Assembly: GCF_003130255.1 (NCBI RefSeq)
Contig: NZ_NRCN01000002.1
Span: 248,001-312,000 of the forward strand
DNA length: 64,000 nt
From: Aggregatibacter kilianii
Lineage (GTDB): Bacteria > Pseudomonadota > Gammaproteobacteria > Enterobacterales > Pasteurellaceae
Direction of reading: 5' to 3'
How positions within the stretch are numbered: position 1 is the first letter of the stretch; every line of letters starts with the position of its first letter. Of this stretch, positions 27,438 to 37,790 are shown in pieces. The translations under genes and the position numbers were made by a program. The notes under the pieces are model-generated. The model saw nothing but the letters and a program-made list of their open reading frames with translations, ran no database searches and had not been told where the DNA came from.

Positions 27438-29288
27438 ATGTTAAATCGTTACCCTTTATGGAAGAATCTAATGGTGATCTTTTTGGTCGCCATTGGTATT
27501 TTATACGCTCTTCCAAATCTTTACGGTGAAGACCCTGCCGTACAAATTTCAGGAACTCGTGGCCAGGAAGCCAATTCCGGCGTTTTAAGCGAAGTTCAAA
27601 CTGTTCTAAAAGACAATAATCTGGCAACCAAATCCATCGTGTTGGAAAACGGATCTATTCTTGTGCGTTTTAACAACACTGATGCGCAATTACTCGCCAA
27701 AGATAAAATCACTGAAAAATTAGGCACAAATTATTCTGTCGCCTTAAACCTTGCACCGGCAACACCGGCATGGTTAAGCAGCATTGGCGGCAACCCGATG
27801 AAATGGGGCTTGGATTTGCGCGGTGGCGTGCGTTTCTTAATGGAAGTGGATATGAATTCTGCTTTAAGCAAACGCCAGGAACAATTACAAGACGCCTTAC
27901 GCACAGAATTGCGTAAAGAAAAATATCAGTACACAGCCATCAAATCGGCAGAAAATTTTGGTACAACCATTACGCTAGCCCGTCCTGAACAACTTTCCGA
28001 TGTGCAACGTTATTTGCGTCGCCAACACCCAAATCTGGAAGTAAAAGCCATTTCCGACAATACATTATCCCTTGGTTTGTCTGAAGCGGCATTGAACGAA
28101 TCCCGTGAAAGTGCTATTGAACAAAACTTAAGTATTTTGCGTAAACGCGTGGCGGAACTTGGCGTAGCAGAAGCCGTGATTCAGCGTCAAGGCGCAGAAC
28201 GTATCGTGGTTGAGCTACCGGGTGTGCAAGACACCGCCCGCGCAAAAGAAATTCTTGGTGCGACGGCCACTCTTGAATTCCGTCTAGTCAACGGCAACGC
28301 AAACTTAGAAGCAGCCGCTCGCGGCATGGTCACTTCTGATTCCGAAGTAAAATATGACAGAAACAATCGTCCTATCGTGTTATATAAACGTGCGGTGTTA
28401 GGTGGTGAACACATTACTAACGCGAGTTCCGGCGTGGATCAAAATACGTCCAGACCGCAAGTTAGCGTGACGTTAGACAGCGAAGGTGGCGAAATCATGT
28501 CACAAACCACCCGTGCCAACATCCAAAAACCGATGGCCACGTTGTATGTTGAATACAAAGATAGCGGCAAAAAAGACGAAAATGGCAAAACCATTTTAGA
28601 AAAACACGAAGAAGTCATTAACGTCGCCACTATTCAAGGCCGTTTTGGTAGCCAATTCCAAATTACCGGTATTGACTCCCCTGCCGAAGCACAAAATCTT
28701 GCCGTGTTACTTCGTTCCGGTGCGTTAATTGCGCCGATTCAAATCGTGGAAGAACGTACAATCGGCCCGTCTCTTGGTGCGCAAAACGTAGAACAAGGCT
28801 TGCAAGCAAGTTTCTGGGGCTTAATGATCGTAGTAGCGTTTATGGTCATTTACTACCGTAAATTCGGTCTTATCGCCAATGTCGCCTTAATCGCCAACAT
28901 CGTTTTATTGGTCGGCTTAATGTCCTTATTACCGGGCGCCACGCTTACCATGCCGGGAATTGCCGGTATCGTATTGGCGGTCGGGATGTCTGTGGATGCG
29001 AACGTGTTGATCTTTGAACGGATTAAAGAAGAAATACGTAACGGACGTCCGATTCAACAGGCCATTAACGAAGGTTATAGCGGTGCGTTCAGTTCCATCT
29101 TTGATGCTAACTTAACGACCATTTTAACCGCCGTAGCACTATACGCTGTAGGAACCGGTCCGATTAAAGGGTTTGCAATCACCTTATCTTTGGGTATTGC
29201 CATCTCAATGTTTACCGCAATCACCGGAACACGCGCAATCGTGAATTTCTTATACGGCGGCAAACGAATTGATAAATTATCAATTTAA
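27438..29288 (+). CDS. secD: Protein translocase subunit SecD
   Basis: 616 aa, RND superfamily. Helix 1 spans about residues 8-25 and a large periplasmic domain follows ([38 protein letters not shown]). Five C-terminal helices contain [22 protein letters not shown], which carries the conserved Asp-Asn pair. With SecF it uses the proton gradient to pull substrates from SecYEG. Confidence 0.97.
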   Translation: MLNRYPLWKNLMVIFLVAIGILYALPNLYGEDPAVQISGTRGQEANSGVLSEVQTVLKDNNLATKSIVLENGSILVRFNNTDAQLLAKDKITEKLGTNYSVALNLAPATPAWLSSIGGNPMKWGLDLRGGVRFLMEVDMNSALSKRQEQLQDALRTELRKEKYQYTAIKSAENFGTTITLARPEQLSDVQRYLRRQHPNLEVKAISDNTLSLGLSEAALNESRESAIEQNLSILRKRVAELGVAEAVIQRQGAERIVVELPGVQDTARAKEILGATATLEFRLVNGNANLEAAARGMVTSDSEVKYDRNNRPIVLYKRAVLGGEHITNASSGVDQNTSRPQVSVTLDSEGGEIMSQTTRANIQKPMATLYVEYKDSGKKDENGKTILEKHEEVINVATIQGRFGSQFQITGIDSPAEAQNLAVLLRSGALIAPIQIVEERTIGPSLGAQNVEQGLQASFWGLMIVVAFMVIYYRKFGLIANVALIANIVLLVGLMSLLPGATLTMPGIAGIVLAVGMSVDANVLIFERIKEEIRNGRPIQQAINEGYSGAFSSIFDANLTTILTAVALYAVGTGPIKGFAITLSLGIAISMFTAITGTRAIVNFLYGGKRIDKLSI

Positions 29289-29304
29289 CGGTGAGGAACA
29301 TATT

Positions 29305-30270
29305 GTGAATTTAGAAAACAGAAGTCAGCCAATTAAAGAAATTCAAGGCATTAAACTCCCTTTCCGTTTAGTGGAATTCATGAAATTCCGTATTTGGGGC
29401 TATCTTGCTTCCGTGGTTATTATCGTGGTGTCATTATTCTTTGTGTTTACCAAAGGGTTCAACTGGGGCTTGGATTTCACCGGTGGCGTGGTAGTGGATA
29501 CGCATTTTTCCCAACCGGCAGATTTGGAAAAAATACGTACCACTCTTACCCAAAACGGCATCGAAAGCCCACTAGTGCAAACTACCGGTGGCGTACGTGA
29601 TGTGATGATTCGCCTACCGGCAACAGAAGACGCCCAAATCGGCGATCATGTCAAAAAAATGTTGAGCACATTGGATAGCGATATTCAAATTCGTTCCATT
29701 GAATTTGTGGGGCCGAATGTAGGTGAAGAGTTGACCCAAGGTGCCATTTACGCCACCTTGGCAACGCTTATCATGTTGTTACTTTATGTAGGTATGCGTT
29801 TTGAATGGCGTTTAGCAACGGGCGGTGTGCTTTCTTTGGCTCACGACGTGATTGTGACGTTAGGCGCATTCTCTTACTTACAAATTGAAATGGATCTCAC
29901 CTTCATCGCGGCAATTCTTTCCGTGGTGGGATATTCTTTAAACGATAGTATTGTGGTATTCGACCGAGTGCGTGAAAACTTCCGCAAGATCAGACGGGTT
30001 TCCGCTATCGACATTATTGATATTTCATTAACCCAAACCTTGTCCCGTACTATTATGACCTCGGTAACAACGTTAATTGTGGTCATCGCCCTCTATATTT
30101 TCGGCGGTCCGACCATTCATAACTTCTCCTTAGCGTTGCTCATCGGGATCGGTTTCGGTACCTACTCTTCCATCTTTATTGCGATTGCCATCGCTTATGA
30201 CTTAGGTTTAAGCCGTGAACACATGGTGCAAGCCAAGGTGAATAAAGATGACATTGATGAAATGCCATAA
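29305..30270 (+). CDS. secF: Protein translocase subunit SecF
   Basis: 321 aa. Six helices with the periplasmic P1 region (NWGLDFTGGVVVDTHF) and the conserved YSLNDSIVVFDRVRENFR. I chose the GTG at 29305, behind GAGGA with 7-nt spacing; an in-frame ATG at 29269 would overlap secD by 20 bp. The operon ends with a terminator. Confidence 0.95.
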   Translation: MNLENRSQPIKEIQGIKLPFRLVEFMKFRIWGYLASVVIIVVSLFFVFTKGFNWGLDFTGGVVVDTHFSQPADLEKIRTTLTQNGIESPLVQTTGGVRDVMIRLPATEDAQIGDHVKKMLSTLDSDIQIRSIEFVGPNVGEELTQGAIYATLATLIMLLLYVGMRFEWRLATGGVLSLAHDVIVTLGAFSYLQIEMDLTFIAAILSVVGYSLNDSIVVFDRVRENFRKIRRVSAIDIIDISLTQTLSRTIMTSVTTLIVVIALYIFGGPTIHNFSLALLIGIGFGTYSSIFIAIAIAYDLGLSREHMVQAKVNKDDIDEMP

Positions 30271-30284
30271 TTCAACCAATTTTC

Positions 30285-30314
30285 AATAAGGTCGCATATG
30301 CGGCCTTATTTTTT
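30285..30314 (+). terminator. Terminator of yajC-secD-secF
   Basis: AATAAGG (30285-30291) and CCTTATT (30304-30310) flank an inner CGCATATGCG palindrome, followed by TTTTT. Confidence 0.85.
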
Positions 30315-30408
30315 ACCGATAAAACCTCTTTCAAAAAACATCGCAAAAATCTACCGCACTTTTGACCTATTTCAACATTTAATGAGAATTTTTCCCAATC
30401 GGGCAAAT

Positions 30409-30442
30409 TGTGATCGTGCTCACGAAATGAATACTATATAAT
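30409..30442 (+). promoter_or_regulatory. adhE promoter region with CRP-like site
   Basis: TGTGA-TCGTGC-TCACG (30409-30424) matches the CRP consensus at 9 of 10 bases. TATAAT lies at 30437-30442. The spacing puts the CRP-like site over the -35 region of this -10, closer than a usual class II activator site, so either another -10 is used or binding would be repressive. Confidence 0.5.
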
Positions 30443-30487
30443 CATAAATAGTTAGTCTTTAATTTTTAAGCTTTAGGAGAAAGCATT

Positions 30488-33109
30488 ATGAGTAATGTTG
30501 AAAACACCCTAAGCCCGGCTCAAGCTGAAGTGAATAAATTGGTTGAGAAAGGTTTGGTTGCCTTGGAGCAGTTCTGCCAACTAAATCAAGAGCAAGTCAA
30601 TTACATCGTAGCAAAAGCGTCTGTTGCCGCCTTGGATCAACACGGCGTCTTGGCTATGCATGCTTATGAAGAAACCGGGCGCGGCGTTTTTGAAGATAAA
30701 GCCACTAAAAATTTGTTTGCGTGCGAATATGTAGTGAACAACATGAGGCATTTAAAAACCGTCGGTGTAATAAGTGAAGACGATGTTACGGGAATCACTG
30801 AAATTGCCGACCCTGTTGGCGTTATTTGTGGTATCACACCAACCACTAACCCGACATCCACCGCCATCTTCAAATCACTCATCGCACTCAAAACACGTAA
30901 TCCTATCGTCTTTGCATTCCACCCTTCCGCACAACAATCTTCTGCACACGCTGCCAAAATCGTCTATGATGCGGCTGTCGCCGCCGGAGCACCGGAAAAT
31001 TGTATTCAATGGATCGAAAAACCATCCATGGAAGGCACATCCGCTTTAATGAAACATCCTGGCATTGCTACTATTCTCGCCACCGGTGGGAACGCTATGG
31101 TGGAAGCTGCCTATTCCTGTGGTAAACCGGCATTGGGCGTAGGCGCCGGTAACGTGCCTGCCTATGTAGAAAAATCCGCTAATTTAAAACAGGCGGTACA
31201 CGACATTGTCATGTCTAAATCCTTCGATAACGGCATGGTGTGCGCCTCCGAACAGGCCGCTATTGTTGATGAAGAAATCTATGACGATTTTGTGAAAGAA
31301 ATGCTTTCTTACGGTGTTTATTTGATCAATAAGAAAGAAAAAGCGCTGTTGGAAGAATTCATGTTCGGTGTGAAAGCCAACAGTAAAAATTGCGCCGGTG
31401 CCAAACTGAATGCTAATGTGGTGGGTAAACCTGCCTCTTGGGTTGCCGAACAAGCAGGCTTTACAGTACCGCCTCGCACAAATATTTTATTGGTTGAATG
31501 TAAAGAAGTCGGCGAAAAAGAACCTCTTACCCGTGAAAAACTTTCTCCGGTGTTAGCATTATTAAAATCCACATCTCGTGAAGACGGTTTAACCAAAGCA
31601 GAGCAAATGGTGGAATTCCACGGTTTAGGTCACTCCGCAGCCATTCACACATCCGATGCTGAATTGGCTAGAGAATTCGGTAAACGGGTCAAAGCCATTC
31701 GCGTTATTTGGAATTCTCCATCCACTTTCGGCGGTATTGGTGATGTGTATAATGCCTTCCTACCATCCCTCACATTAGGTTGTGGTTCTTACGGTAAAAA
31801 CTCCGTAGGCAACAACGTAAGTGCGGTCAATTTAATTAACATTAAACGAGTAGGTAGACGGAGAAACAATATGCAATGGTTTAAAGTGCCGTCAAAAATC
31901 TATTTTGAACGGGATTCAATTCAATATCTTCAATCTATGGGCGGCATGGAGCGTGTGGTTATCGTCACAGACCGAACCATGTTGGACTTAGGTTTTGTGG
32001 AAAAAATTGCCCACCAAATCACAGCTCGCGGCAATCATGTGACTTACCAATTATTTGCCGATGTGGAACCGGATCCGTCCATTGAAACCGTGCGTCGCGG
32101 TACGGAATTAATCCGTAGCTACAAACCGGATACCATCATCGCCTTAGGCGGCGGTTCGGCAATGGACGCGGCAAAAGTAATGTGGTTATTCTATGAACAA
32201 CCGGAAGTGGATTTCCGCGACTTGGTACAAAAATTCATGGATATCCGTAAACGTGCTTTCAAATTCCCACAATTAGGTCGAAAAGCGAGATTTATCGGTA
32301 TTCCGACTACATCCGGTACGGGTTCTGAAGTGACACCATTTGCGGTTATCACAGAGGGCAACAAAAAATACCCAATCGCCGACTACTCGCTCACCCCAAC
32401 CGTTGCCATTGTGGATCCCGCATTAGTCATGACCGTACCGGCACACGTTGCTGCCGATACCGGCTTGGACGTTTTAACCCACGCCACCGAAGCCTATGTG
32501 TCCATTCTTGCCAATGACTTCACTGATGGTCTTGCCTTGCAAGCCATTAAACTGGTATTTGAATTCTTGGAAAAATCCGTGAACGAAAAAGATCCGGAAG
32601 CACGTGAAAGAATGCATAATGCCTCCACCATGGCGGGTATGGCGTTCGCCAATGCGTTCCTGGGTATGAATCACTCCCTTGCCCACAAAATCGGTGGTCA
32701 ATTCCATACGCCACATGGACGTACGAATGCGATTTTAATGCCGCACGTCATTCGTTATAACGGCACTCGTCCGGAAAAAACTGCAACTTGGCCGAAATAC
32801 AACTACTACAAAGCGGACGTGAAATACCAAGACATCGCCCGTATGCTCGGTTTGCCTTGCGCAACACCGGAAGAAGGCGTTCGTTCTTACGCGCAAGCCT
32901 GTTACGATTTAGCAGTACGTTGTGGTATTAAGATGTCCTTCAAAGAACAAGGCTTGGATGAAAAAGCTTGGATGGATGCACGCCATGATGTGGCACTCCT
33001 TGCCTTTGAAGATCAATGCTCCCCGGCAAACCCTCGCTTACCGATGGTAGAAGATATGCAAGTCATCCTGACTCGCGCTTATTATGGGTATGATCCAAAG
33101 GATTATTAA
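30488..33109 (+). CDS. adhE: Bifunctional acetaldehyde-CoA / alcohol dehydrogenase
   Basis: 873 aa. The N-terminal aldehyde dehydrogenase half has GVICGITPTTNPTSTAIFK, GVGAGNVPAYVE and the catalytic Cys in NGMVCASEQA. The C-terminal iron-dependent alcohol dehydrogenase half has GGGSAMDAAKVMW, PTTSGTGSEVTPFAVI and the metal ligands in HATEAYVS, NHSLAHKIGGQFHTPHGRTNA. It reduces acetyl-CoA to ethanol during fermentation and typically forms spirosomes. The ATG follows AGGAGAAAGC. It is a single-gene unit ending in a strong hairpin. Confidence 0.97.
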   Translation: MSNVENTLSPAQAEVNKLVEKGLVALEQFCQLNQEQVNYIVAKASVAALDQHGVLAMHAYEETGRGVFEDKATKNLFACEYVVNNMRHLKTVGVISEDDVTGITEIADPVGVICGITPTTNPTSTAIFKSLIALKTRNPIVFAFHPSAQQSSAHAAKIVYDAAVAAGAPENCIQWIEKPSMEGTSALMKHPGIATILATGGNAMVEAAYSCGKPALGVGAGNVPAYVEKSANLKQAVHDIVMSKSFDNGMVCASEQAAIVDEEIYDDFVKEMLSYGVYLINKKEKALLEEFMFGVKANSKNCAGAKLNANVVGKPASWVAEQAGFTVPPRTNILLVECKEVGEKEPLTREKLSPVLALLKSTSREDGLTKAEQMVEFHGLGHSAAIHTSDAELAREFGKRVKAIRVIWNSPSTFGGIGDVYNAFLPSLTLGCGSYGKNSVGNNVSAVNLINIKRVGRRRNNMQWFKVPSKIYFERDSIQYLQSMGGMERVVIVTDRTMLDLGFVEKIAHQITARGNHVTYQLFADVEPDPSIETVRRGTELIRSYKPDTIIALGGGSAMDAAKVMWLFYEQPEVDFRDLVQKFMDIRKRAFKFPQLGRKARFIGIPTTSGTGSEVTPFAVITEGNKKYPIADYSLTPTVAIVDPALVMTVPAHVAADTGLDVLTHATEAYVSILANDFTDGLALQAIKLVFEFLEKSVNEKDPEARERMHNASTMAGMAFANAFLGMNHSLAHKIGGQFHTPHGRTNAILMPHVIRYNGTRPEKTATWPKYNYYKADVKYQDIARMLGLPCATPEEGVRSYAQACYDLAVRCGIKMSFKEQGLDEKAWMDARHDVALLAFEDQCSPANPRLPMVEDMQVILTRAYYGYDPKDY

Positions 33110-33130
33110 TTCCTCATTATGCCTTAACAA

Positions 33131-33160
33131 AAAAGCCTAGAAATATTTCTAGGCTTTTCT
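33131..33160. terminator. Terminator of adhE
   Basis: AAAAGCCTAGAAA (from 33131) is perfectly self-complementary with TTTCTAGGCTTTT (to 33158), with T- and A-runs on either side, so it may also stop the minus-strand ABC operon. Confidence 0.88.
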
Positions 33161-33264
33161 TTTTCAACTAAAAGTGCGGTCAAAAAATCTAAAGGATTTT
33201 AAACATTGGCTTTTCCAACGGCTTCTAAGGGGCAAATAAATTGCTAAAGAATGATGAGGCAAAT

Positions 33265-34218
33265 TTATCCTTTTTTGCGACGTTTTAAGGTGTCAAGCAA
33301 CACGGCAACAACAATAATTCCGCCTTTAACAATTTGTTGCCAGTAGGGGTCAACACCAAGCATATTTAATCCTTTATTGGTCGTACCGATAATCAAAGCG
33401 CCAATAACACACATCGGAATGGTACCGAACCCACCACTCAAGGAAACCCCACCAATAACCGCGGCCGCAATGGCATCAAGCTCCCACGCCAAACCATAAG
33501 ACGGGTTCCCCGCATATGTCCGAGATGCCAATAACGCGCCAGCTAAGCCTGATAGTGCGCCACCAAGAACATATACCCAAATTAATGTTCTATTGGTATT
33601 AATACCACAAATTTTAGCTGCGTTAAGGTTACCACCAACCGCATAAACATGACGGCCAAATGTAGAACGACTGAGTAGAATATGAGATGCAATCACAATT
33701 AAGATATACAACATTACTAGTCCAGGAAGCCCTAGAATATTCACATCAGCTATCCAAGTAAATGCTTCTGAGGACGCATCGATAGGACGACCATCAGAAT
33801 AAAGTTGTGCTGCACCACGCGCAATGATCATCATTCCCAAGGTTGCAATAAATGGAGGAATACCTCCCAAGGCCGTAAGTCCGCCATTAATCAAACCTAA
33901 TCCGGCACCGATTAAAATAGAAACAGCGAATGCAAGTAACGCGGCAGAAACGGTATCACCACCAGTAACGATCGAAGCTGAAACTACCGCAGTAAGCGCC
34001 ACCACAGAACCCGATGACAAGTCGATACCGGTCGTGATAATGATGAATGTCACCCCAATCGCAATAATACCGAACATGGAGACTTGCTCTATAATACTCC
34101 ACACGGTTCTCGCCGAAAAAAAGCCGTCAATTGAAACTGATAATCCCAAAAAGAGAAGAATTAAAATTAATACCATCCCATACGCATTGATAATTTTCTT
34201 CAATGTCACGTTTCCCAT
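33265..34218 (-). CDS. Sugar/inositol ABC transporter permease (RbsC type)
   Basis: 317 aa, about nine to ten helices, BPD_transp_2 family. Family segments: ITTGIDLSSGSVVALTAVVSA, GLINGGLTALGGIPPFIATLGMMIIARGAAQLYSDG and DAIAAAVIGGVSLSGGFGTI. It is the membrane part of an RbsABC-like importer whose ATPase and two binding proteins are upstream. The surrounding iol genes make myo-inositol or another inositol the likely substrate, as for IatPA/IbpA systems, but a pentose cannot be excluded from this protein alone. Confidence 0.88.
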   Translation of the reverse strand: MGNVTLKKIINAYGMVLILILLFLGLSVSIDGFFSARTVWSIIEQVSMFGIIAIGVTFIIITTGIDLSSGSVVALTAVVSASIVTGGDTVSAALLAFAVSILIGAGLGLINGGLTALGGIPPFIATLGMMIIARGAAQLYSDGRPIDASSEAFTWIADVNILGLPGLVMLYILIVIASHILLSRSTFGRHVYAVGGNLNAAKICGINTNRTLIWVYVLGGALSGLAGALLASRTYAGNPSYGLAWELDAIAAAVIGGVSLSGGFGTIPMCVIGALIIGTTNKGLNMLGVDPYWQQIVKGGIIVVAVLLDTLKRRKKG

Positions 34219-34268
34219 AGTAAACCTCTCATTTTTTTAATTAATAAACCGTTTGTGATGAATAAAAG

Positions 34269-35774
34269 CTAACCGGAAGCTAATTCAAGAACCCGTTCTT
34301 GTGTTAGCTCTGTATGAGGAATAATGCCCACTTGATGTCCTTCATGCATTACCATCACACGGTCACTCATTGATAAAAGCTCCAACATATCCGATGTAAT
34401 CATAATGATGGTCTTACCTTGTTTTGATAACTCAACCATCAACTTATACAGCTCTGCCTTAGCCCCAACATCAATCCCTTTTGTCGGCTCATCCAAAATC
34501 AGAATATCGGGCTCTAACAATAGCCAACGTGCAAGCAATACCTTTTGCTGATTGCCTCCGGAAAGGTTATTTGTGATAACTTCCACATTTGGAGCTTTTA
34601 TCTTGAGTTTTATTTTTTGTTCATTTGCGGTTTTTTGTGCTCTTGCGACAGATACCAGAAAGTTTTCTAAATAAGGCGACATCTCCGGCATAATCATATT
34701 GTCAGTAATGCTCAGATTTAAAAACAACCCTGTCAGTTTTCTATCTTCTGTCACAAAACCAATTTTATGTTTCATGGCATCTAACGGATTATTAATAATT
34801 GCTCTTTCGCCCTTAATATAAATTTCACCGCTATCCGCCGGTTTATAACCGAATAATCCTTCTACAATTTCTGAACGACCAGCGCCGACTAACCCTGCGA
34901 TACCAAAGATTTCTCCTTTACGCACAGCCAAATTAATGTCTTTATATTTTCCTTCGCGAGTAAAATTTTTGATCTCCAAAATGATTTCATCTGATAACTC
35001 AAAGCGTTCACGCTGAAACATTTCTGACATATCACGACCAACCATCATAGAAATAAGTTGCTCTTTGGTTACCTCTTTGGTCGGTTTGGTATCCACATAC
35101 TGACCATCACGAATTACGGTGATCTCATCCGATACACGAAAAACTTCATCTAACTTATGAGAAATAAAGATAATCGCAATGCCTCTTGCTTTTACCGTGT
35201 CAATAATGCGGTAAAGCTGCTCTACTTCATTTTCGGTCAAGGCGGTTGTCGGCTCGTCCATAATGATGATTTTCGCATCATTAGACACAGCCGTGGCAAT
35301 AGCAACTAATTGCGCTTTCGCAACGGATACATCCGACATTTTTTCCGTCACATCCATCGGCACGCCAAGGTCTTTTAAAATCGCTGAGGCTTGCTCATCC
35401 ATGGCCTTTTGATTAAGAAAAAATTTACCCTGGGTAATTTCACGGCCTAAATAAAAATTATCGGCAATGGTTAAATTAGCGGCGGGGGAAATTTCCTGCG
35501 GCACCATGGTTAAACCGCTACGAATGGCATCAATAGGACGGCTAGGCTTAAACGGCTTGTCATCTAAAATTAACTCACCGCCTTCATCAGGAATATAAAT
35601 TCCATAAAGAACCTTCATCAACGTAGATTTTCCGGCGCCATTTTCACCCATTAAGGCATGAACACTTCCGCGTTTAACTCTAAGATTGATTCGATCCAGT
35701 GCTTTCACCCCCGGAAATGTTTTCGATACATTTCTCATTTCTAAAATATAGGGAGAATTTGAACTGTTGGTCAT
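34269..35774 (-). CDS. Sugar/inositol ABC transporter ATPase (RbsA type, two ABC domains)
   Basis: 501 aa fused double ABC ATPase. The first domain has Walker A GENGAGKST and DEPTTALTENE. The second has a degenerate Walker A (LVGAGRSEI), signature LSGGNQQKVLLARWLL and LDEPTKGIDVGAK, as in RbsA, XylG and MglA. It energises the permease encoded 50 bp downstream. Confidence 0.9.
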   Translation of the reverse strand: MTNSSNSPYILEMRNVSKTFPGVKALDRINLRVKRGSVHALMGENGAGKSTLMKVLYGIYIPDEGGELILDDKPFKPSRPIDAIRSGLTMVPQEISPAANLTIADNFYLGREITQGKFFLNQKAMDEQASAILKDLGVPMDVTEKMSDVSVAKAQLVAIATAVSNDAKIIIMDEPTTALTENEVEQLYRIIDTVKARGIAIIFISHKLDEVFRVSDEITVIRDGQYVDTKPTKEVTKEQLISMMVGRDMSEMFQRERFELSDEIILEIKNFTREGKYKDINLAVRKGEIFGIAGLVGAGRSEIVEGLFGYKPADSGEIYIKGERAIINNPLDAMKHKIGFVTEDRKLTGLFLNLSITDNMIMPEMSPYLENFLVSVARAQKTANEQKIKLKIKAPNVEVITNNLSGGNQQKVLLARWLLLEPDILILDEPTKGIDVGAKAELYKLMVELSKQGKTIIMITSDMLELLSMSDRVMVMHEGHQVGIIPHTELTQERVLELASG

Positions 35775-35836
35775 TTTTAACTCCTTAAATCGGTTAAGAA
35801 CGAATACTGAAATAATCGTGATAAAGTGCGGTCAAT

Positions 35837-36769
35837 TTACTCCTTATATTTGTTGATATATTGTTCCTTCATATCGGGTGTTACCAATTCAAAAGGAATC
35901 CAGTTATATTTTGGAATGCTTTCACCTAGCGCGGCTTTGTATGCCATCTCAGCACTCAAACGCCCTTGCCCTGATGCAGATTGATACACCGTGGCATCAA
36001 GACCATTACCTAAATATTCCAAAGCGTCCGGGGTCGCATCAATCCCTACAATAAGCAGATCTTCATCTTTAAAACCCAATTTCTTCGCTGCCAACAAGGC
36101 ACCAATTGCCATTTCATCGTTATTACTCAGAATCACATTTGCATCTCGGTGTGCTGCTAATAGGTTTTCCGCCACTTCCATACCTTTGGAGCGGTCCCAT
36201 TTAGCTTCTTGTTCTGCCACCACGTTAATTTCAGGATGCTGTGCAAAAATCTTTTTGTTACCTTCCGTACGTTTAATTTGCGCTTCTAAACCCAATGGAC
36301 CAAGTAAAATAATTGCTTTGGCCGGTTTACCATTGAGTGACTTAACAATGAATTCTCCCTGCATTTCACCGCTTTTAATTTCTTCCGATCCCACATAACT
36401 AGACACATATTGCATATCTTCTTCATTAGGTTTTACGGTAACGACAATTAAAGGAATGTTGGCTTTCTTCGCTTTTAATCCGATGGCTTTGACAATTTTT
36501 TGATCCGTTGGCATGATAATTAACGCATCCACATTGGAATCGATAAAATTCTCTACATCGTTCAGCATTTTGGCAGGATCGCCATTAGCATCAGCATATT
36601 TAAATTTAAGATCCGACTGCGAACTGACAAATTTATTCATTGAATCCTGTAAATACGTCGGATATTTATCAGCGAGGCTATACATGGAGACACCAACTAC
36701 AATGGATTTAGCAAAAATGAGCGGAGTGAAAAAGAGACTAAAAACCAAGACGCATATCTTCTTTAACAT
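35837..36769 (-). CDS. Periplasmic sugar/inositol-binding protein (copy 2)
   Basis: 310 aa. Signal peptide MLKKICVLVFSLFFTPLIFA, then a class I periplasmic binding fold: YADANGDPAKMLNDVENFID, SSYVGSEEIKSGEMQGEFIV, SNNDEMAIGALLAAKKLGF and IVGIDATPDALEYLGNGLDATVYQS. It is closely similar along its length to the protein encoded just upstream (36852-37790), but differs at positions likely to contact ligand (SMYSLADKYPT versus PMVAFSDKWQT; VTVKP versus INRKP). It lies 62 bp upstream of the ATPase gene. Two receptors probably feed one channel. Confidence 0.87.
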   Translation of the reverse strand: MLKKICVLVFSLFFTPLIFAKSIVVGVSMYSLADKYPTYLQDSMNKFVSSQSDLKFKYADANGDPAKMLNDVENFIDSNVDALIIMPTDQKIVKAIGLKAKKANIPLIVVTVKPNEEDMQYVSSYVGSEEIKSGEMQGEFIVKSLNGKPAKAIILLGPLGLEAQIKRTEGNKKIFAQHPEINVVAEQEAKWDRSKGMEVAENLLAAHRDANVILSNNDEMAIGALLAAKKLGFKDEDLLIVGIDATPDALEYLGNGLDATVYQSASGQGRLSAEMAYKAALGESIPKYNWIPFELVTPDMKEQYINKYKE

Positions 36770-36809
36770 TGTTTATCCTCCGTTTATGAATAGATGTCTT
36801 TGAGTAACA

Positions 36810-36833
36810 GGAAAGGACAAAATCGTCCTTTCC
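36810..36833 (-). terminator. Intergenic hairpin between the two binding-protein genes
   Basis: GGAAAGGAC (36810-36818) and GTCCTTTCC (36825-36833) form a perfect 9-bp stem with a 6-nt loop and no strong T-run. I read it as an attenuator or an mRNA-stabilising hairpin that keeps the promoter-proximal binding protein at high level. Confidence 0.55.
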
Positions 36834-36851
36834 GTTGTCATTGATTGAAAA

Positions 36852-37790
36852 CTATTTTTTGTATTTCGCTTGGTATTCCTCTTTCTTATCAGGCGTCACA
36901 AGTTCGAAAGGAACCCATTCTACGGATGGAACCTTCTCGCCTTTTGCAGCAAGATATGCCATTTTAGCTCCTGCCGTACCTTGACCGGCAGCAGATTGGA
37001 ACACGGTGGCATCCAAACCTTTACCTAAATAATCTAATGCATCAGGTGTTGCATCCAAGCCCACAATAATTAAGTCCTCGTCTTTAAGACCTAATTTTCT
37101 GCCCGCCAATACGGCTCCAATCGCCATTTCATCGTTATTACTCACTACAACATTCAGATTTTTATTTGCAGCCAATAGATTTTCTGCGATTTCCAATCCT
37201 TTCGCTCTATCCCATTTACCTTCTTGTTCAGTAAAAATTTTGATGTTTTTATTCTGCGCAAAAACTTCCTTATTACCTTGAGTACGTTTAATTTGTGCAT
37301 CTTGCCCTAAAGGCCCCATTAAAATAGCGGCTTGAGCAGGTTGACCTTTTAAAGTATTAACAATAAAGTCTGCTTGAATACGGCCTCCCTCAATTTCATC
37401 TGATCCCACATAACTGGTAACATACTGCATATCTTCATCTAATGGTTTGCGATTAATAATAATGAGAGGAATACCGGCTCGTTTGGCTTTTCTACCAATC
37501 ACTTTCACAATATTCGGATCAGTTGGAACAACAAGTAATGCATCAACTTTTTGGTCAATAAAAGTCTCCGCATCGTTTAATAAGCGGGCAGGGTCGCCAT
37601 TAGCATCGGCAAGTTTGATTTCCACATCATCATGTGTTTTATCAAATTCACGAATCGCATCTTGAAGATAGGTTTGCCATTTATCGGAGAAGGCAACCAT
37701 TGGAGCGCCAATAACAACATTTTTAGCGCTAACGGCTTGAGACGTTAATAGGATTCCACCACAAAGTAACGCAAGTAGTGTTTTTTTCAT
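36852..37790 (-). CDS. Periplasmic sugar/inositol-binding protein (copy 1)
   Basis: 312 aa. Signal peptide MKKTLLALLCGGILLTSQAVSA, then a class I binding fold: LADANGDPARLLNDAETFID, TSYVGSDEIEGGRIQADFIV, SNNDEMAIGAVLAGRKLGL and IVGLDATPDALDYLGKGLDATVFQS. It is the first gene of the ABC operon (binding protein, binding protein, ATPase, permease). The NRKP segment and overall character resemble inositol-binding proteins such as IbpA. The context of iol genes on both sides supports inositol as ligand. Confidence 0.88.
   Translation of the reverse strand: MKKTLLALLCGGILLTSQAVSAKNVVIGAPMVAFSDKWQTYLQDAIREFDKTHDDVEIKLADANGDPARLLNDAETFIDQKVDALLVVPTDPNIVKVIGRKAKRAGIPLIIINRKPLDEDMQYVTSYVGSDEIEGGRIQADFIVNTLKGQPAQAAILMGPLGQDAQIKRTQGNKEVFAQNKNIKIFTEQEGKWDRAKGLEIAENLLAANKNLNVVVSNNDEMAIGAVLAGRKLGLKDEDLIIVGLDATPDALDYLGKGLDATVFQSAAGQGTAGAKMAYLAAKGEKVPSVEWVPFELVTPDKKEEYQAKYKK

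Noticed and set aside
33824-34240. 138-codon plus-strand ORF antisense to the ABC permease
   Set aside because: It is a mirror of the permease coding sequence with low-complexity Ile/Pro/Thr content and no family features.
35991-36398. 135-codon plus-strand ORF antisense to a binding-protein gene
   Set aside because: It is a shadow ORF; the minus-strand protein is clearly coding and conserved with its paralogue.
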